Part shown: positions 55,379 to 64,000 of the stretch, piece after piece
How positions within the stretch are numbered: the first letter of the stretch is position 1
How the letters are laid out: each line of letters opens with the position of its first letter
From: Rhynchopus sp. YZ270_cl-10
Taxonomy: Eukaryota; Euglenozoa; Diplonemea; Diplonemida; Diplonemidae
DNA: 64,000 nucleotides
Direction of reading: 5' to 3'
Assembly (NCBI GenBank): GCA_964035575.1
Contig: OZ037859.1
Location: 1,178,001-1,242,000 of the forward strand
Program-made: the position numbers and the translations under genes
The notes under the pieces: model-generated
What the model saw: the letters and a program-made list of their open reading frames with translations, nothing else
Databases searched by the model: none
Told to the model about the DNA's origin: nothing

Positions 55379-55480
55379 GTTCGATAACCCGATTGCACCT
55401 TCAACTTCTCTCTCTTTCTTCAATGCCTGCGTCCTCCGATGAACGGCGATGCGTTTTGCATTTTTTTCAACTTTCAAAGA
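55379..55480 (+). repeat. H2 composite repeat
   Basis: GGGTT-CGAT-AACCC hairpin, GCACCTTCAACTTCTC, then TGCCTGCGTCCTCCGATGAA and CGGCG, then GCGTTTTGCA. Confidence 0.6.
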
Positions 55481-55660
55481 AGTGAAAAAAAACTAATAAT
55501 CCAGCTTAGTTACGCTTTCACAGAGTAGTACAGAGGCGGTCGGAGGTGCATGCCTCTGTTTTTTAATTGCGATTTTTTTTGAAATATGAACCCCCTTTCA
55601 TATTTCGAGTCTCTTTACATTTGTAGACATTAGAGTAAACACGATACCCTTTTTTTTTTT

Positions 55661-56184
55661 TTCAACTTACCTTCCTTCACCCCCCCTGTAAGGGCAACCG
55701 TAGGTGAAGTAAGGTATAGTATTGAAATCGATGTGGGGGGGGAGTAAAGGGTCAATTTTACAAAACCAGATTTTGAGGAAAATTTTAGCCGAAAATGGGC
55801 CCCACGTATAAGCAACCGGGCTCATATTTCTCAAAATTTAAGTGGTCAAAAAATTGTCCAATTTTCGAGATTGACCCCACCACTGCACGGGCGGATCCCA
55901 AAAATGCAAATAAGGACCCTTTTTCAACTTACCTTCCTTCACCCCCCCTGTAAGGGCAACCGTAGGTGAAGTAAGGTATAGTATTGAAATCGATGTGGGG
56001 GGGGAGTAAAGGGTCAATTTTACAAAACCAGATTTTGAGGAAAATTTTAGCCGAAAATGGGCCCCACGTATAAGCAACCGGGCTCATATTTCTCAAAATT
56101 TAAGTGGTCAAAAAATTGTCCAATTTTCGAGATTGACCCCACCACTGCACGGGCGGATCCCAAAAATGCAAATAAGGACCCTTT
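55661..56184 (+). repeat. 262 bp perfect tandem duplication
   Basis: 55661-55922 and 55923-56184 read the same throughout, as far as I can compare by eye. Each unit begins with an inverted repeat (TACCTTCCTTCACC and GGTGAAGTAAGGTA, 13 of 14 pairing) across about 18 bases. The identity means a very recent duplication, or an assembly artefact. There is no coding signal. Confidence 0.9.
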
Positions 56185-56850
56185 TTAATTTGTTCTCTTG
56201 AAATGTGTAATTTCATGTTTTCGCGAAAAAAATTAGAACTGATCCTACAGGGGTTGAAGGAAGGTGGTTGAAAACAACAATAACAACAAGTAATTGCTAA
56301 GAAAAAACGGGGTGTGCTGTGGAAAACTCCGCGCGATTTTCGAAACCACCGTAGCATCCTCGCGATTTGTTGGAGGTGCTGATGCGCCTGGTGTGATCGA
56401 CGTGTTGTAGTCTGTGCATTCTGCGTTCCTTCCGCACTGCTCCAAAGACGACGACAATGTGGGGAGCCTGTGGACAAAAACGATCTGGAACACGCCGAGC
56501 CTGCCGAGCCGACTTCCAACAACGCTATCGAGCAGATGGTGCTGGACGAAGAGGACAGCCCCCCTTCTTGAACGTTTCAGATGCTGACGTCCCAGTGGGT
56601 CTGGTAGCGTACGAAGAGCGTTAGCATACCTGCAGAAGAGCAGAATGCTGGGCGTGTTGTAGATTATTTCTACAGGATGGAGTTCCACATCACACCCCGT
56701 TTTTTTTCCGATAGCAATTACTTGTTTTTTGTTGATTTTCCATACTTTCTGTCCCCACCCCACCCCACCCCACCACCAACAATCCACCATATTCCCCATA
56801 TAACCTTTCTTTTGATTGCGCAGCACTGCGCGATAACGAATATGACCAAG

Positions 56851-56895
56851 GTGACTAAGCACCGAGAGGTTTAGGATCATCTTATAAACTTTTTC
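56851..56895 (+). repeat. H1 hairpin repeat
   Basis: Preceded by ACCAAG. GTGACTAAGCACCGAGAGG then TTTAGGATCATCTTATAAAC and TTTTTC. It lies about 75 bases before a start codon. Confidence 0.65.
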
Positions 56896-56968
56896 TTTGA
56901 TTTTCACACTCACTCCACTCCACTCCACGATTCATATTTCACAGCAAACATAAAAAGAGCACAGCACC

Positions 56969-58336
56969 ATGGTCGCACATCGCCTGGAACGATACTTGGC
57001 GACCTGCAAGGAGGTTGAGGTGTCCCCCGACCCAGCCGTCATCGCGACGCTGAAGACGAACAGCGAATACCTTAAGGTCTCCTCAAGCAAGGGGCACACC
57101 GCTGAGGGGAGATGGCTGGCGTTGGTGACGCTTATGGTGTCACCTGTGGAGGGGGAAGCGAGAACGCCTTCGTCTCTTCTGCACTTTAAGCCGATTCGCC
57201 AGCCTTCTGTCGAACCGCAGACGAAGGCGCCTAAGGAGATGCACCCGATCACGCATCTGGACATCTCGCCTTACGGCGTTGCAGGGGAGAATGGGGGGTC
57301 GCTGTTGAAGACGCTTTTGACGCATAACAGCACGATCACACATCTTGACGTCTGTGCATCCAATGTTGACGCAAGAACGGCAGAGGCAATCGCCGAGGCA
57401 CTGCAAGAGAACACAACACTCATCAACCTGCATCTTGAGGACAATACGTTGGGGCAAGATGGAGCGGAGAATCTGGCGCGTGGTCTTCTTACGGCAAAGG
57501 AGACAACAGCGTTGTTGGAGCTGAACGTCAACCACACTGCGTCAACGTTTCATGGAGTGACAGACATCCTCAATGCGGTTCGTGAGGTGAATGCACACAG
57601 AGCAGAAATTGCAGGAGAAGGAAACGAACCCGCGCTTCTCGAAGTGGATACCGACCGGAACTTTACCAAAGAGGAAATCGCGAACTCCGTTTCCCATGGG
57701 ATTGGTGTCATCCTGGCGCTCTTTGGAGGGAGTTTCTTGCTTCCAAAGGCGTACGCAAGAAGTGAAAAGGATGGTCTAGCCTGCACCGTCTTCATTCTCT
57801 CTATGTTAACCTGCTACATCTCATCGTCTCTCTACCACGGCATGTTTACCTTAAAAAGGGTGCAAAAAATTCTCAAAATCTTGGACCACTCCGCAATTTA
57901 TTTGCTCATTGCAGGGACCTATACGCCGATGGTTTTGATCAACTTTGAAGGGGTGCCTTATGGAAACTATTTGCTGCTGTTGCAATGGGTGGTTGCGTTT
58001 GTGGGGATTGTTACTAAGTCATTTGATGCGAGTCGGGAGGAGATTCAGGCCTTTGAGTTAACCCTTTTTGCTTTGATGGGATGGTCAGCGTTGTTCTTTT
58101 TACCGCAGCTTCTGCAGGAAGAGGAATATTTCAGAAACCTTGCAGTTCTAGGCGGCTGTATGTACACCTTCGGGATCTTCTTCTTCATCAGAGGAGACAT
58201 TTGGCCTATGTACCACGCCGTTTGGCATCTCTTCGTCATGGCTGGAGGGCTCTGCCACTTTCTTGCTATCTACCACACAGTCCAGACTCTTCCTATCCCA
58301 GGTGCCCAAGTTGTACCTTACTGCTCTGGGCAATAG
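56969..58336 (+). CDS. Leucine-rich repeat / hemolysin III (PAQR) fusion protein (455 aa)
   Basis: Residues about 90-205 form ribonuclease-inhibitor-type leucine-rich repeats (ITHLDIS, ITHLDVCASNVDARTAEAIAEAL, LINLHLEDNTLGQDGAENLARGL, LLELNVNHT). Residues 235-445 are a seven-helix PAQR/hemolysin III domain. It shows ANSVSHGIG (238-246), SSSLYHG (285-291), KILDHSAIYLLIAGTYTP (303-320) and YHAVWHLFVMAGG (415-427). These carry the Ser, His and Asp residues that form the zinc site in the family (H290, D306, H416, H420 are candidates). Family members are membrane hydrolase-like proteins, including adiponectin and progestin receptors. An N-terminal LRR domain in front is unusual and would place a ligand-binding face on the cytoplasmic side. 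Single exon. CATATTTCACAG at 56943 is a likely acceptor. Confidence 0.9.
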   Translation: MVAHRLERYLATCKEVEVSPDPAVIATLKTNSEYLKVSSSKGHTAEGRWLALVTLMVSPVEGEARTPSSLLHFKPIRQPSVEPQTKAPKEMHPITHLDISPYGVAGENGGSLLKTLLTHNSTITHLDVCASNVDARTAEAIAEALQENTTLINLHLEDNTLGQDGAENLARGLLTAKETTALLELNVNHTASTFHGVTDILNAVREVNAHRAEIAGEGNEPALLEVDTDRNFTKEEIANSVSHGIGVILALFGGSFLLPKAYARSEKDGLACTVFILSMLTCYISSSLYHGMFTLKRVQKILKILDHSAIYLLIAGTYTPMVLINFEGVPYGNYLLLLQWVVAFVGIVTKSFDASREEIQAFELTLFALMGWSALFFLPQLLQEEEYFRNLAVLGGCMYTFGIFFFIRGDIWPMYHAVWHLFVMAGGLCHFLAIYHTVQTLPIPGAQVVPYCSGQ

Positions 58337-58483
58337 TTTGAAGCAAAAAAGGGCCACAAAACCACAAAAAGCCTTCTTTTGAGTTGATATGAAACTATAC
58401 TATTCTATGCGAAATTTTTGTTGAGGTACCGTGAATGTGTCTTTCTGAGACATTCATTCCGGGTTTTTTGTTTTTGTTTTCAA

Positions 58484-58518
58484 GGTGGCTAAGCAACGAG
58501 GCTTAGGTTCATCTTATT
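58484..58518 (+). repeat. H1 hairpin repeat
   Basis: Preceded by TTTTCAA. GGTGGCTAAGCAACGAGG then CTTAGGTTCATCTTA. The stem is CTAAGC with GCTTAG; the loop is two bases shorter than usual. Confidence 0.6.
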
Positions 58519-59003
58519 TTTATTTTTTTTTTTGTTTTGTTTTTTTTGTATCGGTTTTTGAACGTCTTTTTGTGTGTTTTCTAGTCTTTGATTGGAAAGT
58601 ATGTGAAAGTTGCTATATTGCTTTCAGTTCTGAATTGCAAGCGGATCTATTCTATTTCAAAAAAAAATATATCGAGCTGTTTTCTTTGTCATTGGTGTGT
58701 GTGTGTTTTGAGAACTTGCCCAGCAGGCATTTGTGTACATGCTAAGAAGAGGGAGGGTGGGAGGGAGGTTTCTTTGGGGATATTTTGCAGAAGGGGGGCA
58801 AACAAAATAATCTGGTTTTTTTTTTATATTTCAAGCCAATTTTTCCCCTCATTTTTTATTGCAACCAGGATACATTGGGTATGTATAAGATTTTGTTTTT
58901 TTGTTTTTTTTGTAAAGAAGATTGTGATCTATCTGCGATTCCTTACATTTCCACTTCACTTTTTTCACTTGAAGTTTTTGATTGTAGATACCTGTTGTGC
59001 TCA

Positions 59004-59042
59004 AGGCAAGCAACCGCGAGGCTTAGGTTCATCTTACAAAAA
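59004..59042 (+). repeat. H1 hairpin repeat
   Basis: AAGGCAAGCAACCGCGAGG then CTTAGGTTCATCTTACAAA. The left stem arm is diverged. Confidence 0.5.
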
Positions 59043-59685
59043 CGTTTCATTTAACAAAGTTGAGGCAAAATCTACCATTGGCTTTTGCAAAATTAAAGGC
59101 GTTCCTGAATCTCCAGGCCAGGGTTCAATCTGTTTCCTCCATTCATTTCCCGTGTTTTTTTGGAGTTATTTTTTTTTTCTCTCAGGCTTTGTGTGTTACA
59201 TTACCATCGTAAAAATTATGGACGTAATAATGTTCGACCTTTTCAGAATTTTTCTGGAAGTTCGATCTTTTTTACGATAATTTTTACGATTGTGGTATGT
59301 GAAGGGGTGCAAAATGGAGTTTCCTTTGAGAGAAAGGGGTGCATGTGTTGACCCTCTCAAATACTTTCAATTCTGTGAACTGAAAGTATATGAATCTAAC
59401 TTTGTTACGCGATTTTGAGGATTCACACTACAGGGCTTCGTTTTGGATATTTAGTTTATTCAAAAAAAAAAATGTTGTTTTGAAAAACTGGGTGAATGTA
59501 CCACCCACATGCCTTCAAAGGCCGTGTGTTGAATGCAATTGTGGGTACTTCCTAAAAGCGGATCATTGCCCATAATATGCTGTGCTTTGTTTTTGTTCTT
59601 ATCTTTTTTTTTTTTTTGTACCATTCCCTTTCCTTCCCCACGTAGTATATCTTTGTTTCTTATGCTTTCATTCAGGCTGACATCG

Positions 59686-59732
59686 TGGGTCAGTCAGAGG
59701 TGCCTGCATCAATAACTACCATTTTTTTCCCC
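59686..59732 (+). repeat. H3 dispersed repeat, copy 2
   Basis: CGTGGGTCAGTCAGAGG then TGCCTGCATCAATAACTACC and a T-run. Close to 31630-31680. Confidence 0.6.
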
Positions 59733-60004
59733 GTGTGAAATAAGAACACCGCTCTTTCTGGCCTATATTTACAAAAAAAAGGGGGGCCAATATACTCTAC
59801 ATTCTTTCCGCGAGAGTGGATTTTTGAGTCTTTTGTGTGGAAGTTCGCACAGTATCAACTCTTTTCTTTTATGTACACAAGATAGCCTGTATTTTTTGGG
59901 GGGAAAGCGCTGTGAAAAAAAGAAGATGATGCAATCAAAGCCCTTTTTTGGCAGCATCAAAATATGGTTCGTCTTCACCGTTTTTTTTGTGAAGTGGTAG
60001 TTTC

Positions 60005-60092
60005 TTCTGGGTTCGGATAACCCGCAGGGAATCGGTGCCCCTGTGTCCGCCGATGTGCGGTGAGGCGTTTGCACTTTCAACTTCTCTTTTTT
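60005..60092 (+). repeat. H2 composite repeat
   Basis: Hairpin GGGTT-CGGAT-AACCC, then GTGTCCGCCGATGTGCGG, TGAGGCG and TTTGCACTTTCAACTTCTC. It is the fullest copy in the window. Confidence 0.65.
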
Positions 60093-60719
60093 TTATTTTT
60101 TCTTTTTGTGAAGTGGTAGTTTCCTGGCAGCGACACACTCGCCTTTGCTGAACAATTGCTCGTAAGGGGGGGTGGTGTCCCTTAAAAGTCATTTAGTTTT
60201 CTTTTTGCTTTTGATTCTTTTTTTTTTTGTGATGAAAAAAAGAAAAAAAGCGAAATTGAAAAACTCTTTATGGTGTGGCTAAAAGTTGGGTTTCAAAACA
60301 CCTGAGAAATACCAAAAAAAAATAATTGATTTTTCTCGTCAGACACACTATTTTACTTCTTTTTTTTCCTTTTTTCATACACCGGGTGTTATAGCATTAT
60401 GACACTGATGTTTTTGTTTTCTTTTTTTTTTTGAATGCATTCTAAGAATTTCATCGCGTTAGGGTGGCCGACTGTCCCCATAAAATGTACGCAGGAAAGC
60501 AAAAATGCGCGGGGAAAACGGGAAGTGGGGATCAAGGCTGTATCAAAGGAACCCCTTCACAGAGGTACAGAACCAGTGTGATTGGGTCGATGCGACAAAG
60601 AAAAAAAATGGAGGATACAAAGCGAAGCGGAACTCCACTTGAACAGAGATAAGGGGGAGGGAACACCTGCGTGGCGGACCGTTTTCAGATTATCAAAAAA
60701 GAAAAGAAAAGAGAAAATT

Positions 60720-61639
60720 GGTGTGGCCCGCCCCAAAATAAAGTCAAAAAAATGTACTTCTAATGTACTTCTAATGTATGGTAAAAAAAGGGGGTAAAAA
60801 AATTTTCCCACCCATACTGACATAGTCAGTGTGCATAATAAAAGGGTCCCGAGCTTTCCCCCCGGAAAAAGCGGTCGCTGCGCGCGCTTCGCGCAGCGCG
60901 ACTCCCTGCTAGTGCAAGAAGGTGAGGCTCTTTCTCACCTCTGATGCACAAAATCGTGAAAGGCGGGTGGGGAAGGTGAACCACAAGCCGTAGTGGGTGT
61001 CAGCCGTATCAGTAACCTCAGTGCATCTATAAAAGAAGAGGCGGTCATGGCATCCAAAGGTTCCAGGCGAAGCCACGGTACGCAACATTTCTGAAAAATG
61101 TTGCCATAAAATGGCGCTGTCGTTCGTAATTAACGTCACTTTCCGTAAATTTTACTTACGTATTTCGCTAAAAACGAAAGCTTCTGGCGAAGCCACGGTA
61201 CGCAACATTTCAAAAAAATGCGCTTACAATTGAACATTTTACAGCCAAACTACGACATGGGAAGAGTGCAAGCTTGCGCCGCAGGCGCACGGTACGCTAC
61301 TTTTCTTCTTTCGCTATGCCGCATGCTTCCTTTTACAACTAAAATAAAAGAAAATTGTCATCTAATGCATGCATTTTAGGTACAAAATACTCATTTCTCA
61401 GCGCAAAATGACCCCACCACAACACGCACGACTCCGGAGAATCGGGAAAGAAATTTTTTTTTTTCGATTTTTTGTGGGGAAAAATTGGCCGAAAAATTTT
61501 TTCGCCCCCCCCGGACCCCCCAAAAAAAGTCACCTATAAAAAAAAGTTTTTTCCCTTAATCACGCCTAAAATAAAGTCAAAAAAATGTACTTCTAATGTA
61601 CTTCTAATGTACCCCAAAAACCGGGTTTCGGGCCACACC
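60720..61639. mobile_element. TIR element B (920 bp, non-autonomous), related to element A
   Basis: Terminal inverted repeats of 11 bp, GGTGTGGCCCG (60720-60730) and CGGGCCACACC (61629-61639), flanked by a 3-bp direct repeat ATT. Near each end is the same 44-bp direct repeat (60736-60779 and 61568-61611). Inside, GGCGAAGCCACGGTACGCAA starts at both 61066 and 61186. A 29-base segment (61276-61304) and a GC palindrome (60861-60909) match element A on the opposite strand, in the same order and at similar spacing. There is no transposase. The 3-bp target site would suit a Harbinger-type element, but this is a guess. Confidence 0.65.
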
Positions 61640-62459
61640 ATTGAAAATAAAAAAAAGAAAAAACACGTACAAATAGAGACAGTGTAAAGCATCTCAGGAA
61701 AAGGGTTCTCACATAGACACATTGCTTGTCTTTTTAGATTTGTGGAGGTGTGGTGGTTTCGTGCAAGATCAGGCATGTGCAGAAATAAAAAAAAAACAAA
61801 ACAAAAAAAAAAAACGAAGAAAAAAAAAGTGTCTTATCCATGTCCTTGTGTAGACACTAATACAGCCAGTGGTTATCAAAATACACCCCAAATCCCTTCT
61901 CGTTTTTTGTGTTTGTCGTGGTAGCCTATGTATTGCAAAAATTCCTCTATAAAAACGGAAGCGGTTTATTGCAAAACACGGCAGCAAAAAGGCAGAGCGG
62001 CTTCGCGAAGGGGGTGGGGAAATAGGAAAAGGAGGGTTTTTCACAAATGGTGTTCACAATGCACTATTCCAATCAAATGTTTTCAGAGCAACAATAAAAA
62101 ATACATCGGAAGAAGCAAAAAAAAAAAAATCTTTCGAAAATATACTAAAGTGACGAGCGCCCTCTAGGTGCCCCGTCATGTATCAAATACAAAAAAAAAA
62201 CCCTTCTTTTTGCAGCAGTCTTTTAAAGGTGACCAAAGCACAGAGATTCTTTGGTTCATCTTTGAACAGCTTTTTCTTCGGAAAGGCTTCTTTTTCTTTT
62301 TCCCTTCAAAAAAAATGTGTATACCGTACTAAACAAAAAAAGCTTCAGTGCCCTCCTCATTTTTTTCACAGACGAACATCTTGTTTTTCCTCCCGTCACT
62401 CCCATGCAACGAAACACAGAACACTTTTGTGTCTACACTCTACAAAGCAAAACACAACA
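61640..62459. other. Spacer, no gene seen
   Basis: A-rich runs and one H1 repeat. CATTTTTTTCACAG at 62371 is a likely acceptor for the secreted-protein gene. Confidence 0.5.
62228..62274 (+). repeat. H1 hairpin repeat
   Basis: Preceded by CTTTTAAA. GGTGAC then stem CAAAG / CTTTG around CACAGAGATT, then GTTCATCTTTGAACAGC. The stem is remade but still pairs. Confidence 0.55.
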
Positions 62460-63221
62460 ATGCTGTCCAAGGCAGGACTCGCAATGGCCGCAGCCTTCGT
62501 GGCCCTGGCGGAGGGCGCATCCACACCCTCTGCAGGAACGGTTGAGCTGCTGGAGGTGCCTTCGACAAACGGTATCCGGTCGAGTGCCTCTGGGCTGCAC
62601 GTGACCCTGTTGTCGTCTGGGGTGGACGCGTGGCCGGACCTTGACGGGTCGACGCTGCGCGACGTGCCGCCGTTCATGCGCCTCATGCCAACGACGCTGG
62701 GGAACTGGGAGATGAAGTCCGGGACGAAGGTGAAGTTCTCGTGCCCGAACGAGCCTTACCTGATTGAGGTGTGCGACGCGTGGGTGTTCTTCTACAGCTG
62801 CCCGCAGAGCTGTGTGACGACGTACCAGGGCGGTCTGCAGGGCCAGCTGTCGGCTCTGCCCGGCTGGGAGAGGACACAGTGCGCACCTTCCTTCTGGACG
62901 AACGCACCTGGGATGACCTTCGTGCACCCGATGGCAAGCTTCAGAATGCAGCTGGCACCTGGTGCGTCGACTGAGTTTGACCTTTTGGACAACGCAGAGT
63001 TCCTTGGCTTCGGGATTGACTCGAACGGAGTGGACTGCACGAAGTTCAAGGATGAGCCTTCCTGCCCTGTGTCGGGAAGCCGCTGCAAGTGGGATGCCGA
63101 TGCGGGTGTGTGTCTGAACCAGAACTGCAAGGGTCGCTTCGGACCGCCGCCACCGTGCCGTGAGTGCCCCTGGGAGGGACTTCTGCGTGCACCGCGCCCT
63201 GCCTCGGATGGTCCCTTCTAA
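62460..63221 (+). CDS. Secreted cysteine-rich protein (253 aa)
   Basis: The ATG at 62460 gives a clear signal peptide (MLSKAGLAMAAAFVALAEGA). The mature protein has about 13 cysteines. These include a CxxC-free middle part (VCDAWVFFYSCPQSCVTTY) and a compact C-terminal module (VDCTKFKDEPSCPVSG, SRCKWDADAGVCLNQ) like the small PSI/plexin-type cysteine knots. The coding region is richer in G and C than its surroundings, with a narrow codon set (CTG, GTG, ACG), as in strongly expressed genes. Secreted or surface-bound; family not recognised. CATTTTTTTCACAG at 62371 is a likely 5' acceptor. Single exon. Confidence 0.8.
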   Translation: MLSKAGLAMAAAFVALAEGASTPSAGTVELLEVPSTNGIRSSASGLHVTLLSSGVDAWPDLDGSTLRDVPPFMRLMPTTLGNWEMKSGTKVKFSCPNEPYLIEVCDAWVFFYSCPQSCVTTYQGGLQGQLSALPGWERTQCAPSFWTNAPGMTFVHPMASFRMQLAPGASTEFDLLDNAEFLGFGIDSNGVDCTKFKDEPSCPVSGSRCKWDADAGVCLNQNCKGRFGPPPPCRECPWEGLLRAPRPASDGPF

Positions 63222-64000
63222 GTCGTGCGACAAAGATGGGATGTCATTGGAGTGGGTGGTTGGTGGTGCAACGCCGATGAACACAACACTGCACAGCACA
63301 GCACCCACTCGTTGATTGTTATATTACCTTTTTGTGTTCTTCTTAGCATTATGTGTTGCTGCATAAACAACCCACATTGAAACAAACAGACTGCGCTGGC
63401 TCCACTTTGTCCCTGCAACACCAGATGCTTTTGCACGCATCTTGCTGTATTGCGAGGTTTAGTGAAGCAGGCCCTTCTTCCAGAATACGAACCTGCACTT
63501 CCACGAGCATTGTGCTCCGTGGGAAAGAATCAATCGCAGCCCCACATTTTTCTTGTTTTTTTCAAAAGAACCCCTTTTTGATTTTTTTGAGCTCGCCGCT
63601 GCTATTTTTTCATTTAGTTTCACTTTCATGCTCTTTGACATTCTTTTTTGTACCTTTTCCCTCAGGTTTGTCTTTGCGAGTTGTCACTAATTTCAGTATT
63701 CTTGACAAATACGAATTTATTATGCGTTTTTGCGGAACTATGGAGGTACTTTCCTTTTGGATTGTGATAACAGAAAAAGAGGGGGTCCGTGCCACGCACC
63801 TCCACCGCCACACAGGTGAGCAAACACCAGGGCAGATTATGTCTTCCCCATATGTGTGCGTGTGTAGATCCTGCTTCAGCTCTGGGCCCTTTTTTGTATC
63901 CAACATTCAAAACAGTTTTTACCAGTTGCTCTCGTTCCGTTTTGCTTTGGTTTTGTTTTGATTTTTTTTGTGCCACCATTGTCGTTTTTAGACTTGGCAC
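63222..64000. other. Downstream spacer, no gene seen
   Basis: 3' flank of the secreted-protein gene. T-rich, with no coding frame I can support on either strand up to the window end. Confidence 0.5.

Larger units (their letters stand above)
55339..56968. other. Intergenic with 262 bp tandem duplication
   Basis: Apart from the repeats listed separately, no firm gene. A short acidic frame at 56430-56571 (EPVDKNDLEHAEPAEP...EEDSPPS, stop) could be a terminal exon of an unplaced gene. A tract ending CATATTTCACAG at 56943 precedes the next gene. Confidence 0.4.
58337..60719. other. Intergenic, no gene seen
   Basis: T-rich with homopolymers. It holds H1 repeats (58484, 59004), an H3 copy (59686) and an H2 composite (60005). 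GTGAAGTGGTAGTTTC is repeated at 59990 and 60108. Confidence 0.5.

Noticed and set aside
55378-55394. GGGTTCGATAACCC read as the T-arm of a tRNA
   Set aside because: The loop and stem spacing do not fit a T-arm, and no acceptor, D or anticodon arm can be found upstream. The same hairpin recurs as part of H2 repeats.
60860-60910. GC palindrome as a CRISPR-type or bacterial REP repeat
   Set aside because: It lies inside TIR element B, matches element A, and there is no regular spaced array.

Overview
This 64 kb window is nuclear DNA of an intron-bearing protist. I read about eighteen host protein genes, and every one lies on the + strand. Twelve introns can be placed from the reading frame, eleven of them firmly; most start GTATG and end AG. 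Many start codons have a pyrimidine tract ending in AG a short way upstream, as at spliced-leader acceptors. One-strand gene order with trans-splice-like acceptors and ordinary GT-AG cis introns points to a euglenozoan such as a diplonemid. This is inference: no spliced-leader RNA gene or complete marker gene is present. A short degraded piece of eukaryotic-type LSU rRNA lies at 34.99-35.13 kb.

Layout. 0-2.9 kb: the 3' part of a cysteine-repeat membrane protein. 2.9-10.4 kb: no gene, T-rich DNA with short hairpin repeats and a TIR element. 10.04-12.35 kb: a hairpin-rich putative retroelement unit with one Gag-like frame, between two long TTC tracts. 12.5-14.1 kb: a CCCH zinc-finger protein. 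14.8-15.5 kb: a broken reverse transcriptase fragment on the minus strand. 15.6-22.7 kb: aldo-keto reductase, clathrin light chain, ankyrin protein, START-like protein. 25.3-30.0 kb: a 1,421-residue coiled-coil protein. 31.2-41.4 kb: EF-hand-like protein, GH20 hexosaminidase, a hypothetical protein, a short-chain dehydrogenase, a SIP5-like RING protein and a kinase. 44.2-58.3 kb: a CSPP1/CCDC66-like protein, a PDZ-like protein, a large unrecognised protein, and a leucine-rich-repeat/PAQR fusion. 62.5-63.2 kb: a secreted cysteine-rich protein.

The genes do not form one pathway. They are general cell functions: endocytosis (clathrin light chain), lysosomal glycan breakdown (hexosaminidase), redox enzymes, ubiquitin-type and kinase signalling, lipid binding, and coiled-coil proteins that would suit a flagellate cytoskeleton.

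The spaces between genes are more unusual. They hold several families of very short repeats built on hairpins whose stems change on both sides while pairing is kept. One family has more than twenty copies with a common tail. Two homologous TIR elements lie 55 kb apart in opposite orientation, and a 262 bp block is duplicated in tandem.
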